Part shown: piece after piece, positions 26,013-36,138 of the stretch | Numbering within the stretch: position 1 is the stretch's first letter | How the letters are laid out: every line of letters starts with the position of its first letter | Source: Nakazawaea peltata | Taxonomy: Eukaryota; Ascomycota; Pichiomycetes; Alaninales; Pachysolenaceae | DNA: 64,000 nt | Assembly: GCA_001599355.1 (NCBI GenBank) | Contig: BCGQ01000001.1 | Coordinates: 499,135 to 563,134, forward strand | Direction: 5' to 3' | Notes under the pieces: model-generated | The model's database searches: none | Seen by the model: the letters and a program-made list of their open reading frames with translations, nothing else | Told to the model about the DNA's origin: nothing | Translations under genes and position numbers: made by a program

Positions 26013-26798
26013 TCAGTTTGCAGGAGCCAGAGAAAGTTCATCGATCTTGGACTTCAAGAATTCTAATCTTTGGTCCTGGCTTTCGAGAATTTGCTGTAAA
26101 TGTAAAATGTAGTCCACTGTCTTGTTAAGGATTACCGATTTATTGGCTTTACTTTCCTTGGTTATTTCCTTGCCATCTTTGTTGAATTGAACTTCAAAAA
26201 GCAAACTTGGTGGAACTAATTGACCTAACTCTTTGATTCTATCTTTGATCAAATCTCTACGCCTTCTTTCAACTGCATTGTGAAATTCACGTCTCCTTCT
26301 CAACTTCTCCTCCTTTGTCATATATTTAGTAGAAGAAGACAATGAAGATGGGGAAAAAGTAGGGGAGTTCATTGTTGGGGATTTCAAAGAATCCGGCAGG
26401 AATGACCCATATGGTGAATTATCAAAGTCTGAGAAATCCGTTGGAGATATCAAACTGTTCAATGGATTATTCGAATTGAAATCCAAATTGTTATAAGAAG
26501 CTGCATAAGAGCTTTGGAAGGATTCCGGTGGGAGTGTCGATGATTCTTGTTTCACCAGTGGCATCAGTTGAGAGTGTTGTCCAATATTATGTGGTGACGC
26601 CGTCCCTTCAACTGGGAGAGGTGTACTATTCTTGGAGTCCATATCCTGGACGTTTATTCCTGGCGCCATCCCAAATGAATCTAATTCATCCATATAAGGT
26701 TGATCAAGCGGATAATTGTTCGGTGCTTGTTCTGGCGCTTGACCAGCATTGAAGTCGTAGTTTAAGAAATCAAAACTATTTGGATCGTTATTACTCAT
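26013..26798 (-). CDS. bHLH transcription factor
   Basis: 261 residues. The N-terminal 155 are Asn/Ser/Pro-rich and acidic, a likely activation region. From about residue 160 comes a C-terminal bHLH: basic helix HNAVERRRRDLIKDRIKEL (His, Glu and Arg at the E-box contact positions), a long loop containing KESKANKSVILNKT, then helix 2 YILHLQQILE leading into a short leucine-zipper-like coil. The H-N-x-x-E-R-x-R pattern predicts CANNTG binding. It resembles Rtg3/Ino2-like or fungal SREBP-like regulators, and I cannot choose among them. The ATG at 26798 is taken as start; the longer frame begins with GTG. Confidence 0.88.
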   Translation of the reverse strand: MSNNDPNSFDFLNYDFNAGQAPEQAPNNYPLDQPYMDELDSFGMAPGINVQDMDSKNSTPLPVEGTASPHNIGQHSQLMPLVKQESSTLPPESFQSSYAASYNNLDFNSNNPLNSLISPTDFSDFDNSPYGSFLPDSLKSPTMNSPTFSPSSLSSSTKYMTKEEKLRRRREFHNAVERRRRDLIKDRIKELGQLVPPSLLFEVQFNKDGKEITKESKANKSVILNKTVDYILHLQQILESQDQRLEFLKSKIDELSLAPAN

Positions 26799-26980
26799 AC
26801 TGTTTCTATACTTCCTTGTAATCCCGTAGTGGTTAACTTTTGAACCCCATTTTCGATTAGTTTGTGGATTGCTGTTTTGGGAGTGCACGACCTTTTTCTA
26901 TATAAGGGAAAAATTGATAGGGACGTGTTAGGTGTAGAGAGGGCAGTGAGGAAGGGAGTGATAGTGGAATAAGAACAACG

Positions 26981-27604
26981 ATGTCAGAACAAGAACCCAA
27001 TTCAACGTTATTACAACAGTTTAATAGCTGGAGAAATGAAAGTCTGCAACAAGAGCCATCAGTTTTGAATAATATGGCCTCTTCATTCACCTCTACATAC
27101 AATGATCTTTATTCTCGCCTCCCCATTCATCAACAGGATATTGAACAGACCAAATACGAAGAACCTTCTTGGTTCAAGTTATCAACATTTGAAAGATTAC
27201 TGTTATTCATATTGTTCATTGGTGGATCGGTGTTATGTTTCACACTTTCGGTGTTGTTATTCCCTGTATTGCTGTTAAAGCCTAAGAAATTTGTTATGTT
27301 ATGGACACTTGGATCGTTATTATTCATATTATCATTTGGATGTTTACAAGGTCCATATAATTATACTAAACATTTGATCTCTAAGGAGAGATTGCCGTTT
27401 ACTTTGGTGTTCTTCGGAAGTAATTTACTTACTTTTTACAGTGCTTTGATTTTGAAGAGTACTATTATTACTATGTTTAGTGGTGTTTTAGGTATATTGG
27501 CGGTATTGTATTATACGTTTAGTTATTTCCCATTCGGAGCACAAGGATTCCAGATGGTTATGAATCTTGGAATTCGTCAATTCAGTTCTTTAGTAGGGTT
27601 ATGA
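26981..27604 (+). CDS. SFT2: Golgi transport protein Sft2
   Basis: Four-span membrane protein of the Got1/Sft2 family acting in endosome-to-Golgi vesicle fusion with Sed5. The 207-residue protein has a soluble N terminus with LPIHQQDIEQ and EEPSWFKLSTFERLLLF, then four hydrophobic segments separated by conserved turns LLKPKKFVMLWTLGSLLF, GPYNYTKHL and YYTFSYFPFGAQG. This is the S. cerevisiae Sft2 order. It is divergent from the bHLH gene over about 180 bases. Confidence 0.95.
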   Translation: MSEQEPNSTLLQQFNSWRNESLQQEPSVLNNMASSFTSTYNDLYSRLPIHQQDIEQTKYEEPSWFKLSTFERLLLFILFIGGSVLCFTLSVLLFPVLLLKPKKFVMLWTLGSLLFILSFGCLQGPYNYTKHLISKERLPFTLVFFGSNLLTFYSALILKSTIITMFSGVLGILAVLYYTFSYFPFGAQGFQMVMNLGIRQFSSLVGL

Positions 27605-28303
27605 GGTGGTATTAATGCCATCTGGGGGCGATCTGGGGGCGATCTGAAGGCGATCTGGGATTTGTTTGTCGTGCACGACCTTTCTACGGCGATGCGCTTT
27701 ACTATTCTTCGCTGCGCTTTTGCTATTTAGTGACTTTGTATATACGGTGCTTACACTCAAGTGTATGGGATATGTTATAGGGGGGAATTATCTTGCCCAA
27801 TTTAGACTGTCATGTTATAATATGTAATAAAATTTGTGTATGGTTTCTAGTAGGATGTGATGCTTCTAACAGGATGTGATGGTTCGAGATCGTGATAACC
27901 CCGATCAAGTTCATCTTTAGTGCCTGGATTTATGCGGCCGATGCTTTAGCGAAATAACTCTTGCTAAAATTATAAATTGCTCAGCTGAGCCACAACACTC
28001 ACCATACTGATAAAATGCACCTTAATTCCAATACCCCTACAACGTCAGTTTTTCCCCACTATTGTTTGCCACTACCACCTCTCACCAGTATCTACCACTA
28101 GTCTCTCCTTCCCTCCGATATCCCCTAGATTCTTCCGGGTTCTGCTCTCCCCGCAACCCATCCCCCCCTATTAAGCCGCCATACTTAGCAAGGAAAAATT
28201 AATCGGCCTACAAGCTGAGCCTGCCAATTTTCAAATAAAAAAAAAATTGAGCCCAGTCAATTCTTAAAGAGCAAGAGCATTCGGCTAAGAACAGGAAGTC
28301 ACC
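27605..28303. other. Intergenic region and ZRC1 promoter
   Basis: Four 11-nt units of GATCTGGGGGC type run from 27619 to 27662 just after SFT2. The remainder is unique sequence with C-rich blocks near 28160 and an A-tract at 28237-28246. No gene seen. Confidence 0.6.
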
Positions 28304-29617
28304 ATGTTGAGCGGGAAAGAGATTCGTATATTGTCCTTGTTGTTGATGGACACGGTGTTCTTCTTCATCGAGGTCATTGTGGGCTATTCTGTCAAGTCGT
28401 TGGCTCTTGTGGCCGACTCCTTCCACATGCTTAACGATATCATATCGTTAGTCATTCTGTTATGGGCGGTTAGGGTAGCAAAGTCCAGACAACTGGATTC
28501 TAAGTATACTTATGGATGGCAGAGAGCTGAGATTTTGGGTCTGCTTATTAATGCCGTATTTTTGTTGGCTTTATGTTTCACCATCTTCATTGAACTGATC
28601 CAAAGGTTCATCAATCCAGAGAAAATTTCCAATCCTAAATTGATTTTGGTGGTGGGTTTCTGTGGATTGTTATCTAATTTTGTTGGATTGGTGTTGTTCC
28701 ATGAACATGGTGGTCATTCTCATTCTCATGGTGGGATTGAAGAGGCAGGAGGTCACTCTCATCTGTCTCTGACATATACTCATAGTGGACATACCCATAC
28801 CTCATTACAAGATTATGGATCTACTTCTGGTCAACAACAACAGATGGATTTTGAGGAAGGAAATATTGAAGATATTCTCCCCGAAGCTGTAGTAAGTAGA
28901 ATAGAATCTGAAAACCAAAGATTACTTCATTCACATACTCATCATCAACACGTTCATGAAGAAGATGATGAAGATGAGGCCAAGAATAAAGCTTCTCATA
29001 AATCATTGAATATGCAAGGTGTCTTTTTACATGTTTTGGGAGATGCTTTAGGTAATGTTGGTGTCATAGCTACGGCTCTTTTCATTTGGAAAACAGATTA
29101 TTCTTGGAGATTTTATTTCGACCCTCTGGTTTCATTATTGATCACTCTGATCATTTTTTCATCTCTGTTACCACTTTGTAAACTGTCATCGAAGATCTTA
29201 CTTCAACTGACCCCAGCAAACTTACCATATGATAGAGTTAAAAGAGAGATATTATCTATTCCAGCAGTATTATCTCTCCATGATTTCCATATTTGGAATT
29301 TAACCGAGCGTGTGTTCATCGCATCGTTACATCTGGAGATTGACGGAAACCCAGAAGAATTTTTAGATATTGCCAAAGAGATTAAGCGTGTCCTTCACGA
29401 ATATGGAGTTCATAATGCCACTATTCAACCAGAGTTTAAAAGATTTTACCAAAAGAGAAACTCCTCTACAGATATGATTTTCTTACTGAAGCAAAGTGCT
29501 TCTAATTCCCAAGACCCTACAGGAGCACCATCAACCGATCCTCAAACGCTCGAGGCATTTGATAAGAGCTGTATTATAGACTCATTGATAGGTTGTGATA
29601 CGGATAATTGTTTATAA
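28304..29617 (+). CDS. ZRC1: Vacuolar zinc transporter, CDF family (Zrc1/Cot1)
   Basis: Zn2+/H+ antiporter that loads the vacuole. The 437-residue protein has six membrane spans. TM2 carries ALVADSFHMLND and TM5 HVLGDALGNVGV, the two HxxxD metal-site helices. Between TM4 and TM5 lies a His-rich loop (HEHGGHSHSHGG, THSGHTHTS, HSHTHHQHVHEED). The C-terminal cytosolic domain has LSLHDFHIWNLTE and ATIQPEF. CTG at residue 302 reads ILLQxTP where S. cerevisiae has ILLQATP. The start is the first ATG. One orthologue of Zrc1/Cot1 is expected outside the Saccharomyces whole-genome-duplication lineage. Confidence 0.95.
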   Translation: MLSGKEIRILSLLLMDTVFFFIEVIVGYSVKSLALVADSFHMLNDIISLVILLWAVRVAKSRQLDSKYTYGWQRAEILGLLINAVFLLALCFTIFIELIQRFINPEKISNPKLILVVGFCGLLSNFVGLVLFHEHGGHSHSHGGIEEAGGHSHLSLTYTHSGHTHTSLQDYGSTSGQQQQMDFEEGNIEDILPEAVVSRIESENQRLLHSHTHHQHVHEEDDEDEAKNKASHKSLNMQGVFLHVLGDALGNVGVIATALFIWKTDYSWRFYFDPLVSLLITLIIFSSLLPLCKLSSKILLQLTPANLPYDRVKREILSIPAVLSLHDFHIWNLTERVFIASLHLEIDGNPEEFLDIAKEIKRVLHEYGVHNATIQPEFKRFYQKRNSSTDMIFLLKQSASNSQDPTGAPSTDPQTLEAFDKSCIIDSLIGCDTDNCL

Positions 29618-29657
29618 AAAATGCACATAATTGCTTTCTAATATATACATGTAGTCA

Positions 29658-31262
29658 TTAAATCATTACTTTACCAGGTGTATCCAGTCTAGAACTTTCT
29701 TGTCTCAGGATTTGCATATCTTCTAACAGTTCCTCTTGGTCTTCATCTTCTTGGAATTCGACCAACTTCGGCCTTGCATCCGAACGATATCCCGGTCTTC
29801 CCCCAGGTCTACGACCCATCCGAGATCCCGAAGGGGATTCTCCAACCCCCAGAGCAAGCCTGTCTAATTCTTCCTTATGTTCCCCTTCGCGCAGTTGCTT
29901 TTCTTCTTGCAGCTTAATTGCCCTATCATTACGCTCCTCCTCCTTTAACACTTTTTCCCAATTATGAATTGGTTTGTACAGTTTTTTTGGCAGTCCAAGG
30001 GGTCTTTCGACATTATTGACGTCGTAATATTTCAGAATACAACTACGAGTACTCCAGGTGAAATCTTCTCTGGGGTTACAATGACAGTTGTTTTCTAATC
30101 TCACGTCAAAACTACGAGGACAATCCCCATTCGGGTTGTGATAGTACCCGGTGTTGGTCATATGCCATAATTGATCCAGTGGTATTAATAATGAAACTGC
30201 CATCGAATGAATTGGCAGATCCCCCCATCTTTCATAATAAATTCCTCCAGATTTATCTAAATAATCGAAAAAATGATTGTATTTCTCGCTTCTGAAAAAA
30301 TCCAAATCTCCAATCTCGAAATTGGACCAGAAATGACACATATTGAAAGTTTCTCCGCCATCGTCACTTAAAAAGGCCATGTTATTATTAGGGGCTGTAC
30401 GCTCGGGGAATTGTCTTGAATAGTTCATTACTGTGGGCCAAAGACTTGTCACTGTTGTATGAAGTTCTAAAGGCAGTAATGTAAATGCATATACTTTATT
30501 TTGTTCTCTCATCAGTTTGAATGGATCATAATTGATATCACAATGGTATTCGATATCCGGTTCTACTCTCCAGTAATATTTGTAATTAGCTAAAGCTGGT
30601 AATTGATAGAAAAGCCCACTGTTAAAACGACACATATGTCTATAACTTAAACTTCTACCATATTTGATTCTTTTCCTACCCATTTCTTCTCTTACCAGTG
30701 CCGCTCTTTCTTGGTCGATCCAACTTGGATAAGACCAAAATTCAGGTGATAACTCGACAAATGTCACATTACCAGAACAAATATTCTCAACCATCTTCTT
30801 AAATCTGGAATTGAAAGGTCTATCATTAGCAAATACCCAATCATAATGATAATTTCTATTGAATCTATCTTCCACTTGTCTTATTGACCGAAGAATACCA
30901 TATAAATCCGAGTTTCTAACAAGAGAGAAAAATGTAGCACTCTCTCTTTGATATTCAGTGTATAAATCTTGCAGTGGAGTAAGATGAGGATTTGGCTCAA
31001 ATATTGTGACACCGCCATTCTTCTCGACAACATTGAATTGGCCAACTTGTCGTTGTGATTTAATATCATTATTATTAGTGGCTGCTTCTGCTTCTGCGTC
31101 TTGCCTCACCTTCCTATCACCAGGACGTTTAACAGGACTCACCTCCGTAACTTGAGTAGTCATCGGGTCTTGAATCACCGTCATAAGTACAATCAGTGAC
31201 AGAGCTATACAGCTCACCACCAAAAGTATCACCAACTTTAATACCTTCGACGTCCTCAGCAT
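29658..31262 (-). CDS. Alpha-1,2-mannosyltransferase, Kre2/Mnt1/Ktr family (GT15)
   Basis: Golgi type II glycosyltransferase extending O- and N-linked mannans from GDP-mannose. The 534-residue protein has a short cytosolic tail, one hydrophobic anchor (about residues 8-30) and a stem. The GT15 domain follows: YDWVFANDRPFNSRFK, ERAALVREEMGRKRIKYG, YKYYWRVEPDIEYHCDINYDPF, ETFNMCHFWSNFEIGDLDFFRS and GGIYYERWGDLPIHSMA, with CHC(N)PREDFTW near the end. An unusual charged extension of about 100 residues with an RRPGGRPGYR patch follows. Residue 2 is CTG (Ala under this code). The exact paralogue among Ktr/Kre2/Mnt cannot be assigned. Confidence 0.93.
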   Translation of the reverse strand: MLRTSKVLKLVILLVVSCIALSLIVLMTVIQDPMTTQVTEVSPVKRPGDRKVRQDAEAEAATNNNDIKSQRQVGQFNVVEKNGGVTIFEPNPHLTPLQDLYTEYQRESATFFSLVRNSDLYGILRSIRQVEDRFNRNYHYDWVFANDRPFNSRFKKMVENICSGNVTFVELSPEFWSYPSWIDQERAALVREEMGRKRIKYGRSLSYRHMCRFNSGLFYQLPALANYKYYWRVEPDIEYHCDINYDPFKLMREQNKVYAFTLLPLELHTTVTSLWPTVMNYSRQFPERTAPNNNMAFLSDDGGETFNMCHFWSNFEIGDLDFFRSEKYNHFFDYLDKSGGIYYERWGDLPIHSMAVSLLIPLDQLWHMTNTGYYHNPNGDCPRSFDVRLENNCHCNPREDFTWSTRSCILKYYDVNNVERPLGLPKKLYKPIHNWEKVLKEEERNDRAIKLQEEKQLREGEHKEELDRLALGVGESPSGSRMGRRPGGRPGYRSDARPKLVEFQEDEDQEELLEDMQILRQESSRLDTPGKVMI

Positions 31263-31928
31263 ACCTCCTCTTCACTTCTTCCTCTTATATTCTTCTCTTA
31301 ACAAAATTTAAGGCTGATGAAAAAATAACCTTCATACAAAATTACCCGCAGCAACACTAGCGAAACGCATACAAAAAAACAGCGTGTGAGGGTTTGGAAC
31401 AATCTGTACGCCAAGAAAAATACCCCTGATCGAAGAGTTGAGAGGGGGGTTGATTTGGGATTGATCTGAGTGATCTGAGTGCTGTGAAAGATCGGGGGTT
31501 GATCTGGGAATTCGTCTACATATATACTGACGCCAAGTTAATGACTCTTGAATGTATGCAATATGAAAATGGACCTTAGCTACTGGAACAAGGCTATGTT
31601 AAAGGTCGTGTACGGAGGGTTAATTTGTATAGGATGATTAATGGGTATTATGATGAGATGGGTTAGTTGCAATGATGAGACTTGGTGTATTTCTTCTAAT
31701 GACAGTGACTCCATATAAGAGGATATTTCTATCTAATACTTCTATCCACTCAGGCCAATTGCTCACCCAAAATATTCTACACCTCCCTCCTTCCCCTTTT
31801 TAAGCCTCTTCTCAATTACTACGAAAATTTCACCTTGTTTGAGGAAAGAATTACTTCAAATTACATTTAATTCATATCGTCCTATTGATTATAAAATACA
31901 AAAAAGACAGAAAAAGGCACAGAACGTC
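31263..31928. other. Intergenic region between GT15 gene and KEN-box gene
   Basis: Promoter of the mannosyltransferase and 3' flank of the next gene. Around 31459-31512 there are repeated GATCTGAGT/GATCTGGGA units, similar to the 11-nt units after SFT2. No gene seen. Confidence 0.55.
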
Positions 31929-33353
31929 TCACCATTCTAAATTCTCAGCCCATTTCACCGTCTTAACTCCTTTGGTCTCTGTGATAGCTACACTACGGTC
32001 ATCAGTTTTCAATCTTTTGACCGGGATATTTTCCTTCTCCTCATCAGCAAGCTCCGACAGATCACCAACTGCACTTCTTGAGCGCAGTTCCCTTAAATAT
32101 TTATAGAATTCCTTCTCCGTGTAAAACCCAATAGCATTTCCAGATGCTGCCCTTAATTGATTATCTCTCATTTCCACCATAGCAGGCATAATAGCCTTAA
32201 TTATAGCCGCCTTATTAGTCTCCTTTGCATTATTCGTTGGAATCGTCACTAATTCTCTTGTGCTTTCAGGTAATGGGACACCTTCACAATTTTGAGAATT
32301 AATTTCTCCTCCGTAACGCAGTGCTTCTCTCGAGTCCCCGCTCGACAGTTCCACTATCAAATTCAAAACATCCTTCCGAATACGGATCAGAGGCTTTCCC
32401 GGCATTGTGTGCTTAGGAGAACAAACTCTTTTAGGACTTCTTAAACTTCCATGCAAATCTGTTTGTGGAGACAATCTTGTATGCGATTTTTTCAATGGTT
32501 GGATATGTAAAGATGGTGTCATAACTTTAAGTGCAGGTTTTGCTGGGTCCTGATGGACTTGGAATCGAGGTTTCTTAGAACTTCCTCCATATCGCACAGG
32601 AATACGAGATGGTAATGGTAATGGGGTATTGAGAAATCCATTCAACTTCTCAAGGGTATCATTCACTTCTTCAGATGAAGGTATTATATTGTCAGTTTGA
32701 GTTTCTGAGAAGGCAAGATCAGGTAATTTCATATCAAGGTCCATAAACCCGTCTATTCCAAATAAATCATTCTCATCAACCCTTATATTCTCTAAATTCT
32801 CTTGTTCAGCTATTTCATTATCATCATTACCACTCAATAATTCTTCCAAATTGAAAGAGTTATTCCCATCAAAATTCATCTTTCTGTCTAAACTGACATC
32901 CAGATCTCCTCTCAATTGGAAATCCAACTCATCCAACGAAAGATTATGGATCATATGATCCAATTCTACGGACGACCCATGTGGTGCAATCTTAGGAGAT
33001 GATTGCAGTTGTCTATTCAATTCTTCCTCATCAATGATAATATCACTTCTTTTCTTATAATTCACTGTCTTAATACTATCCTTACCAACGTATGAAACAC
33101 TAAATTCTTGAAAATTCAACGATTGGTTATATTCATTCTCTTCCTCTTCAAAACTATCATCGTCTTCAACTATCATTCCGTCGATTTCAAAATCATCTAA
33201 AATCGTCAATTCATCTTCATCTCTCTCCTGCTCCTCATGTTGCACTTGATAGTAAGGCTCATTTGGATATTTGTTGATAAATTCCAGGAATTGTCTCCTG
33301 TTCGTCTCTTTGTAAGGAAGATCTACCTGTTTGAGCTTCAGAAACTTCCCCAT
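31929..33353 (-). CDS. Unrecognised acidic protein with KEN box and RVxF motif
   Basis: 474 residues, not recognised. The N terminus is MGKFLKLKQVDLPYKE; Gly2 is compatible with myristoylation but this is not a strong site. Long acidic stretches follow, then a basic Pro/Ser region with several SPK sites, and a C-terminal region with predicted helices (FYTEKEFYKYLRELRSR). Residues 440-442 are KEN in EEKENIPVKR, a typical APC/C-Cdh1 degron context. KTVKW at 464-468 fits the PP1-docking RVxF pattern. The protein ends KWAENLEW. A cell-cycle-regulated substrate or a PP1 partner is a reasonable guess, no more. The ATG at 33353 is preferred to an upstream GTG. Confidence 0.8.
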   Translation of the reverse strand: MGKFLKLKQVDLPYKETNRRQFLEFINKYPNEPYYQVQHEEQERDEDELTILDDFEIDGMIVEDDDSFEEEENEYNQSLNFQEFSVSYVGKDSIKTVNYKKRSDIIIDEEELNRQLQSSPKIAPHGSSVELDHMIHNLSLDELDFQLRGDLDVSLDRKMNFDGNNSFNLEELLSGNDDNEIAEQENLENIRVDENDLFGIDGFMDLDMKLPDLAFSETQTDNIIPSSEEVNDTLEKLNGFLNTPLPLPSRIPVRYGGSSKKPRFQVHQDPAKPALKVMTPSLHIQPLKKSHTRLSPQTDLHGSLRSPKRVCSPKHTMPGKPLIRIRKDVLNLIVELSSGDSREALRYGGEINSQNCEGVPLPESTRELVTIPTNNAKETNKAAIIKAIMPAMVEMRDNQLRAASGNAIGFYTEKEFYKYLRELRSRSAVGDLSELADEEKENIPVKRLKTDDRSVAITETKGVKTVKWAENLEW

Positions 33354-33665
33354 CTCTATACCTTTCACTCTCACAAGAATAGTGGATCAGATATCAATTT
33401 TATCCCTTCTTTATATTTTTTTGTACAAATTTTTGCATTTGTTTACGATTTGGTGATATTTTTTGTTTACAAATTTCCTAATATGGGAAAGATAAGAGGA
33501 GCAAAATACGAATTATAGTACTAGAAGGGGGGTTAGCGAGAAGAATTTTGAGCCGCACAGAAGGGGGTGTTTGTGGTTTATTTAAGCGGTTAATTGAGAT
33601 GAGTTAAGATTGAAGAGGGATAATTCCTGTAAATTGAATAAATGCTGAGCAGAAACTTGAGATCA
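33354..33665. other. Divergent promoter region
   Basis: Shared upstream region of the KEN-box gene (-) and the perilipin-like gene (+). T-rich runs lie near 33405-33475. No gene seen. Confidence 0.5.
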
Positions 33666-34513
33666 ATGTTTCGTGGACAATCGTATGATAAACCTTTGTA
33701 ATCGATATTTGGCGAGTACTAACTGAGATAAGTGGTGATAAGCTGGACCATAACGAAGGTTCAAGTTCAAATAATAATGCTGTGGAAATGCCAAAGGATT
33801 TCCAACCTGCTAAGACAACTGAACATCTCATGAAATATCCTATTGTTAAGTCTGCTATTGAAACGGTTCAAAATTCTGATCATCCTAGATTAGTATCTCC
33901 ATACATGCTCCAGTTAAGACAGAGTGCTCCTGTTGAACCTGTGTTTGCTGTGGTTGATAATATTAAAGATGGGATTTTGACTCAAATAGATGGGTATGCT
34001 CCTGTGTTACAGACTTTGACTACGGAAGATTTTACTCGTCCAATTGCAAATACTGAGAAACTGGTCGATTCTAATGTGGTTACTCCACTGAAACTGGTTT
34101 TGGAGACTGTTAGAGATACTTATGAAAGTCTCTTAACAGATGAACATGGTAGGGCGTTAATCAGAGGGAGATTTGATCCATTCGTTAAACCTATTAACAT
34201 GAGAATAAGTAAATTTATTGAAGACCATTTAGCTGATGGTGATAAAGTTCCTGAGCTGGGATTTTCTAACGAGCTTTCTCGTACTCCCAGACTTCTTATT
34301 AATGGAATGGTTAGAGCTACTCCATTGATTAGACTGGTACCTAATAGAACTATGACACATGCAGCAGAGGTTTATCACACTAAGAAATCTAATGAGCCTG
34401 ATACGTTAATGGGATCTGTTAGAGCTTCATTAAACACAAGTTCTGAGTTAAGTTCTGAATTCTTAAACACGATCATGTCAATGTTAGGCAGATCAAGTAA
34501 TTCAGAATCATAA
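33666..34513 (+). CDS. Perilipin-like lipid-droplet protein (tentative, two exons)
   Basis: Exon 1 33666-33682 (ATG plus 14 nt), intron 33683-33732, exon 2 33733-34513; 265 residues. Exon 1 and exon 2 join in frame as MFRGQSGDKLDHNEG and lead into MPKDFQPAKTTEHLMKYPIV. If the intron is wrong, the ATG at 33788 gives 242 residues. The body has the EHLxKYPIVxSAIE opening, SPYMLQLRQ, VDNIKDGILTQIDGYAPVL and repeated amphipathic helices. This resembles the fungal Pet10/Pln1 perilipin architecture, with no membrane span and no enzyme motif. The family call rests on recalled pattern, so alternatives remain open. Confidence 0.6.
33683..33732 (+). other. Probable intron with AAG acceptor (50 nt)
   Basis: Donor GTATGA at 33683-33688, branch TACTAAC at 33717-33723, acceptor AAG ending at 33732, nine bases later. 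No CAG or TAG occurs at a usable distance. Only this AAG keeps the frame open from the ATG at 33666. Confidence 0.6.
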
Positions 34514-34623
34514 TACTAGGACGGTAGTTCAAGCTCTTAAACCACGATGTCAATGTTTCTAGATCAATAATTTATAATATACAAAATTTACAGTGCTTTA
34601 AATTAATGTCATAAATATTATCA

Positions 34624-35712
34624 CTATTTGTACTTCAATTTCAATACTTCATCCACGAAATTTTCAAATTGGACAACGGCAACACCATTTCCTTGCGGAT
34701 CGTATTTCTTGAATACTCTGGTGACACTGATCAAATATACACAGGCTTCGATGAACAGGTCAAATCTCATATCAAGATTCAGCCTACTGAAATTTTGGAA
34801 AACAGACAACGCAGTGTCGGTGGATAATCTATACCCTAACACTTGAACTGCATCTTGGAACTCACTAAAAGACAAACTGTTTGAAGTATTTTTATCGGCC
34901 ATGATGAAACACAGTTTCCATCTCTCAAGGCAATCGGTTAATCTTGAAAATTCGTTATAACTTAATGAACCAGATCCGTCAGTATCAAATAATTTAAAGA
35001 TTGAAGAGCTCAGCGTTACCAGGAACTTGACTCCATCTTTATTTTCGAGCAGCCTTGATAATTCTTGGAATGAAAGTGACCCTGATCTGTTCCGATCAAG
35101 AGAGTCAAAGATCTCTTTTTTCGAGGCCGGAGGTTGTTGCTGTTGAGGAGCAACTGGTGCTCTATAAGGAAGTGAAGAATTTGAAGGATTTGAATAACTG
35201 GAGCCTAATGAATGCTGAGAAGAATGACGAGTAGATGCCAGTGGTAGTTGTGGAGGGGGTTGTTGTTGGATTTGTTGAGGTCTTTCTTGATACTGGGGCA
35301 CTTGTCCATAGTATTGTGAGCTTTGAGATCTTGGTTGTTGTTGTTGCTGTTGCTGGTAATACTGTTGCTGCTGTTGTTGTTGTTGATATTGTTGTTGCTG
35401 AGGATGAACCGGAGGTGGTTGATAATAAGCACCTTGGTGAAATACAGGTGATCCAGCAGCAGACCCATTATTAACAGGAGGTGGTTTTCTCGTCTTGGAC
35501 TTCGCCTGTGCACTCCTAGACTCACCAAATACCTCCAGAGGTGTAGGAAACCCCTAATTTGAATTGTTAGTACTCGAATCTCATTGAGATGACCTCAGCT
35601 TCTAAGCCCAATAAAGGGAAAAAGTGATATAATTAGAAACATTTTGCAAGGGTTAAGGAGGTGGGGTGGTGGTGATATGTTGGGAGGCACTTACCATTAA
35701 TTGATCTCCCAT
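34624..35712 (-). CDS. PEF1: Penta-EF-hand protein Pef1 (two exons)
   Basis: Calcium-binding ALG-2/sorcin-type protein; in S. cerevisiae it works in polar bud growth and cation tolerance. Exon 1 35712-35695 (MGDQLM), intron 35694-35554, exon 2 35553-34624; 315 residues. The N-terminal half is Pro/Gln-rich with long Q runs interrupted by YY. The C-terminal half has EF-hand loops DRNRSGSLSFQE, DTDGSGSLSYNE and DKNTSNSLSFSE, then two degenerate hands. The last (DPQGNGVAVVQFE) is the usual dimerising hand. Without the intron the frame is closed by the acceptor TAG. Confidence 0.93.
35554..35694 (-). other. PEF1 intron (141 nt)
   Basis: Donor GTAAGT at 35694-35689, branch TACTAAC at 35572-35566, acceptor TAG ending at 35554, 12 bases after the branch. 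Confidence 0.92.
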
Positions 35713-36138
35713 CTTCTATAAACGGTTGGAGTTGTAAGGAGAATTGAAATTCACGTTGAATTAGTGGTTTGGATGGGTGTAATTTGTGGTGTTTGGTCAG
35801 CGTGTTTTGGCAAGAAACGTTCCTCAGTTTGATTTTTCCCTGAGGAACCGCGAGGGGTGGAAGTTAAGGTGATTTGGGATTTGTGCACGACCAAATAATA
35901 TAGAGGAGGAGTTAGGATAATTTGGATTTTGTGCACTACTAATGGTAGGAGTAGTAATGGATGGAGAGGATTATGGTAGGGAGCGACTGGGAAATCTGGT
36001 GAAAAGTAAGTCAACACTAACTACATTCTCTAAAATAGATATGTTTTTATTTCCGTATTTTTATTATAGTTACGTACAAAACAAGAGAACCATTATTATA
36101 ATTGAAAATGTGCGATCGTATGAAAGATATCACGACAT
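35713..36138. other. Intergenic region PEF1/RPS10
   Basis: Promoter of PEF1 and 3' flank of RPS10, both on the minus strand. An imperfect direct repeat containing GGTGATTTGGGATTTGTGCACGACC / GATAATTTGGATTTTGTGCAC-type sequence occurs at 35867-35892 and 35907-35938. No gene seen. Confidence 0.5.

Noticed and set aside
27873-27900. GGTTCGAGATC-like tRNA B box
   Set aside because: No matching A box, no acceptor stem and no cloverleaf pairing around it.
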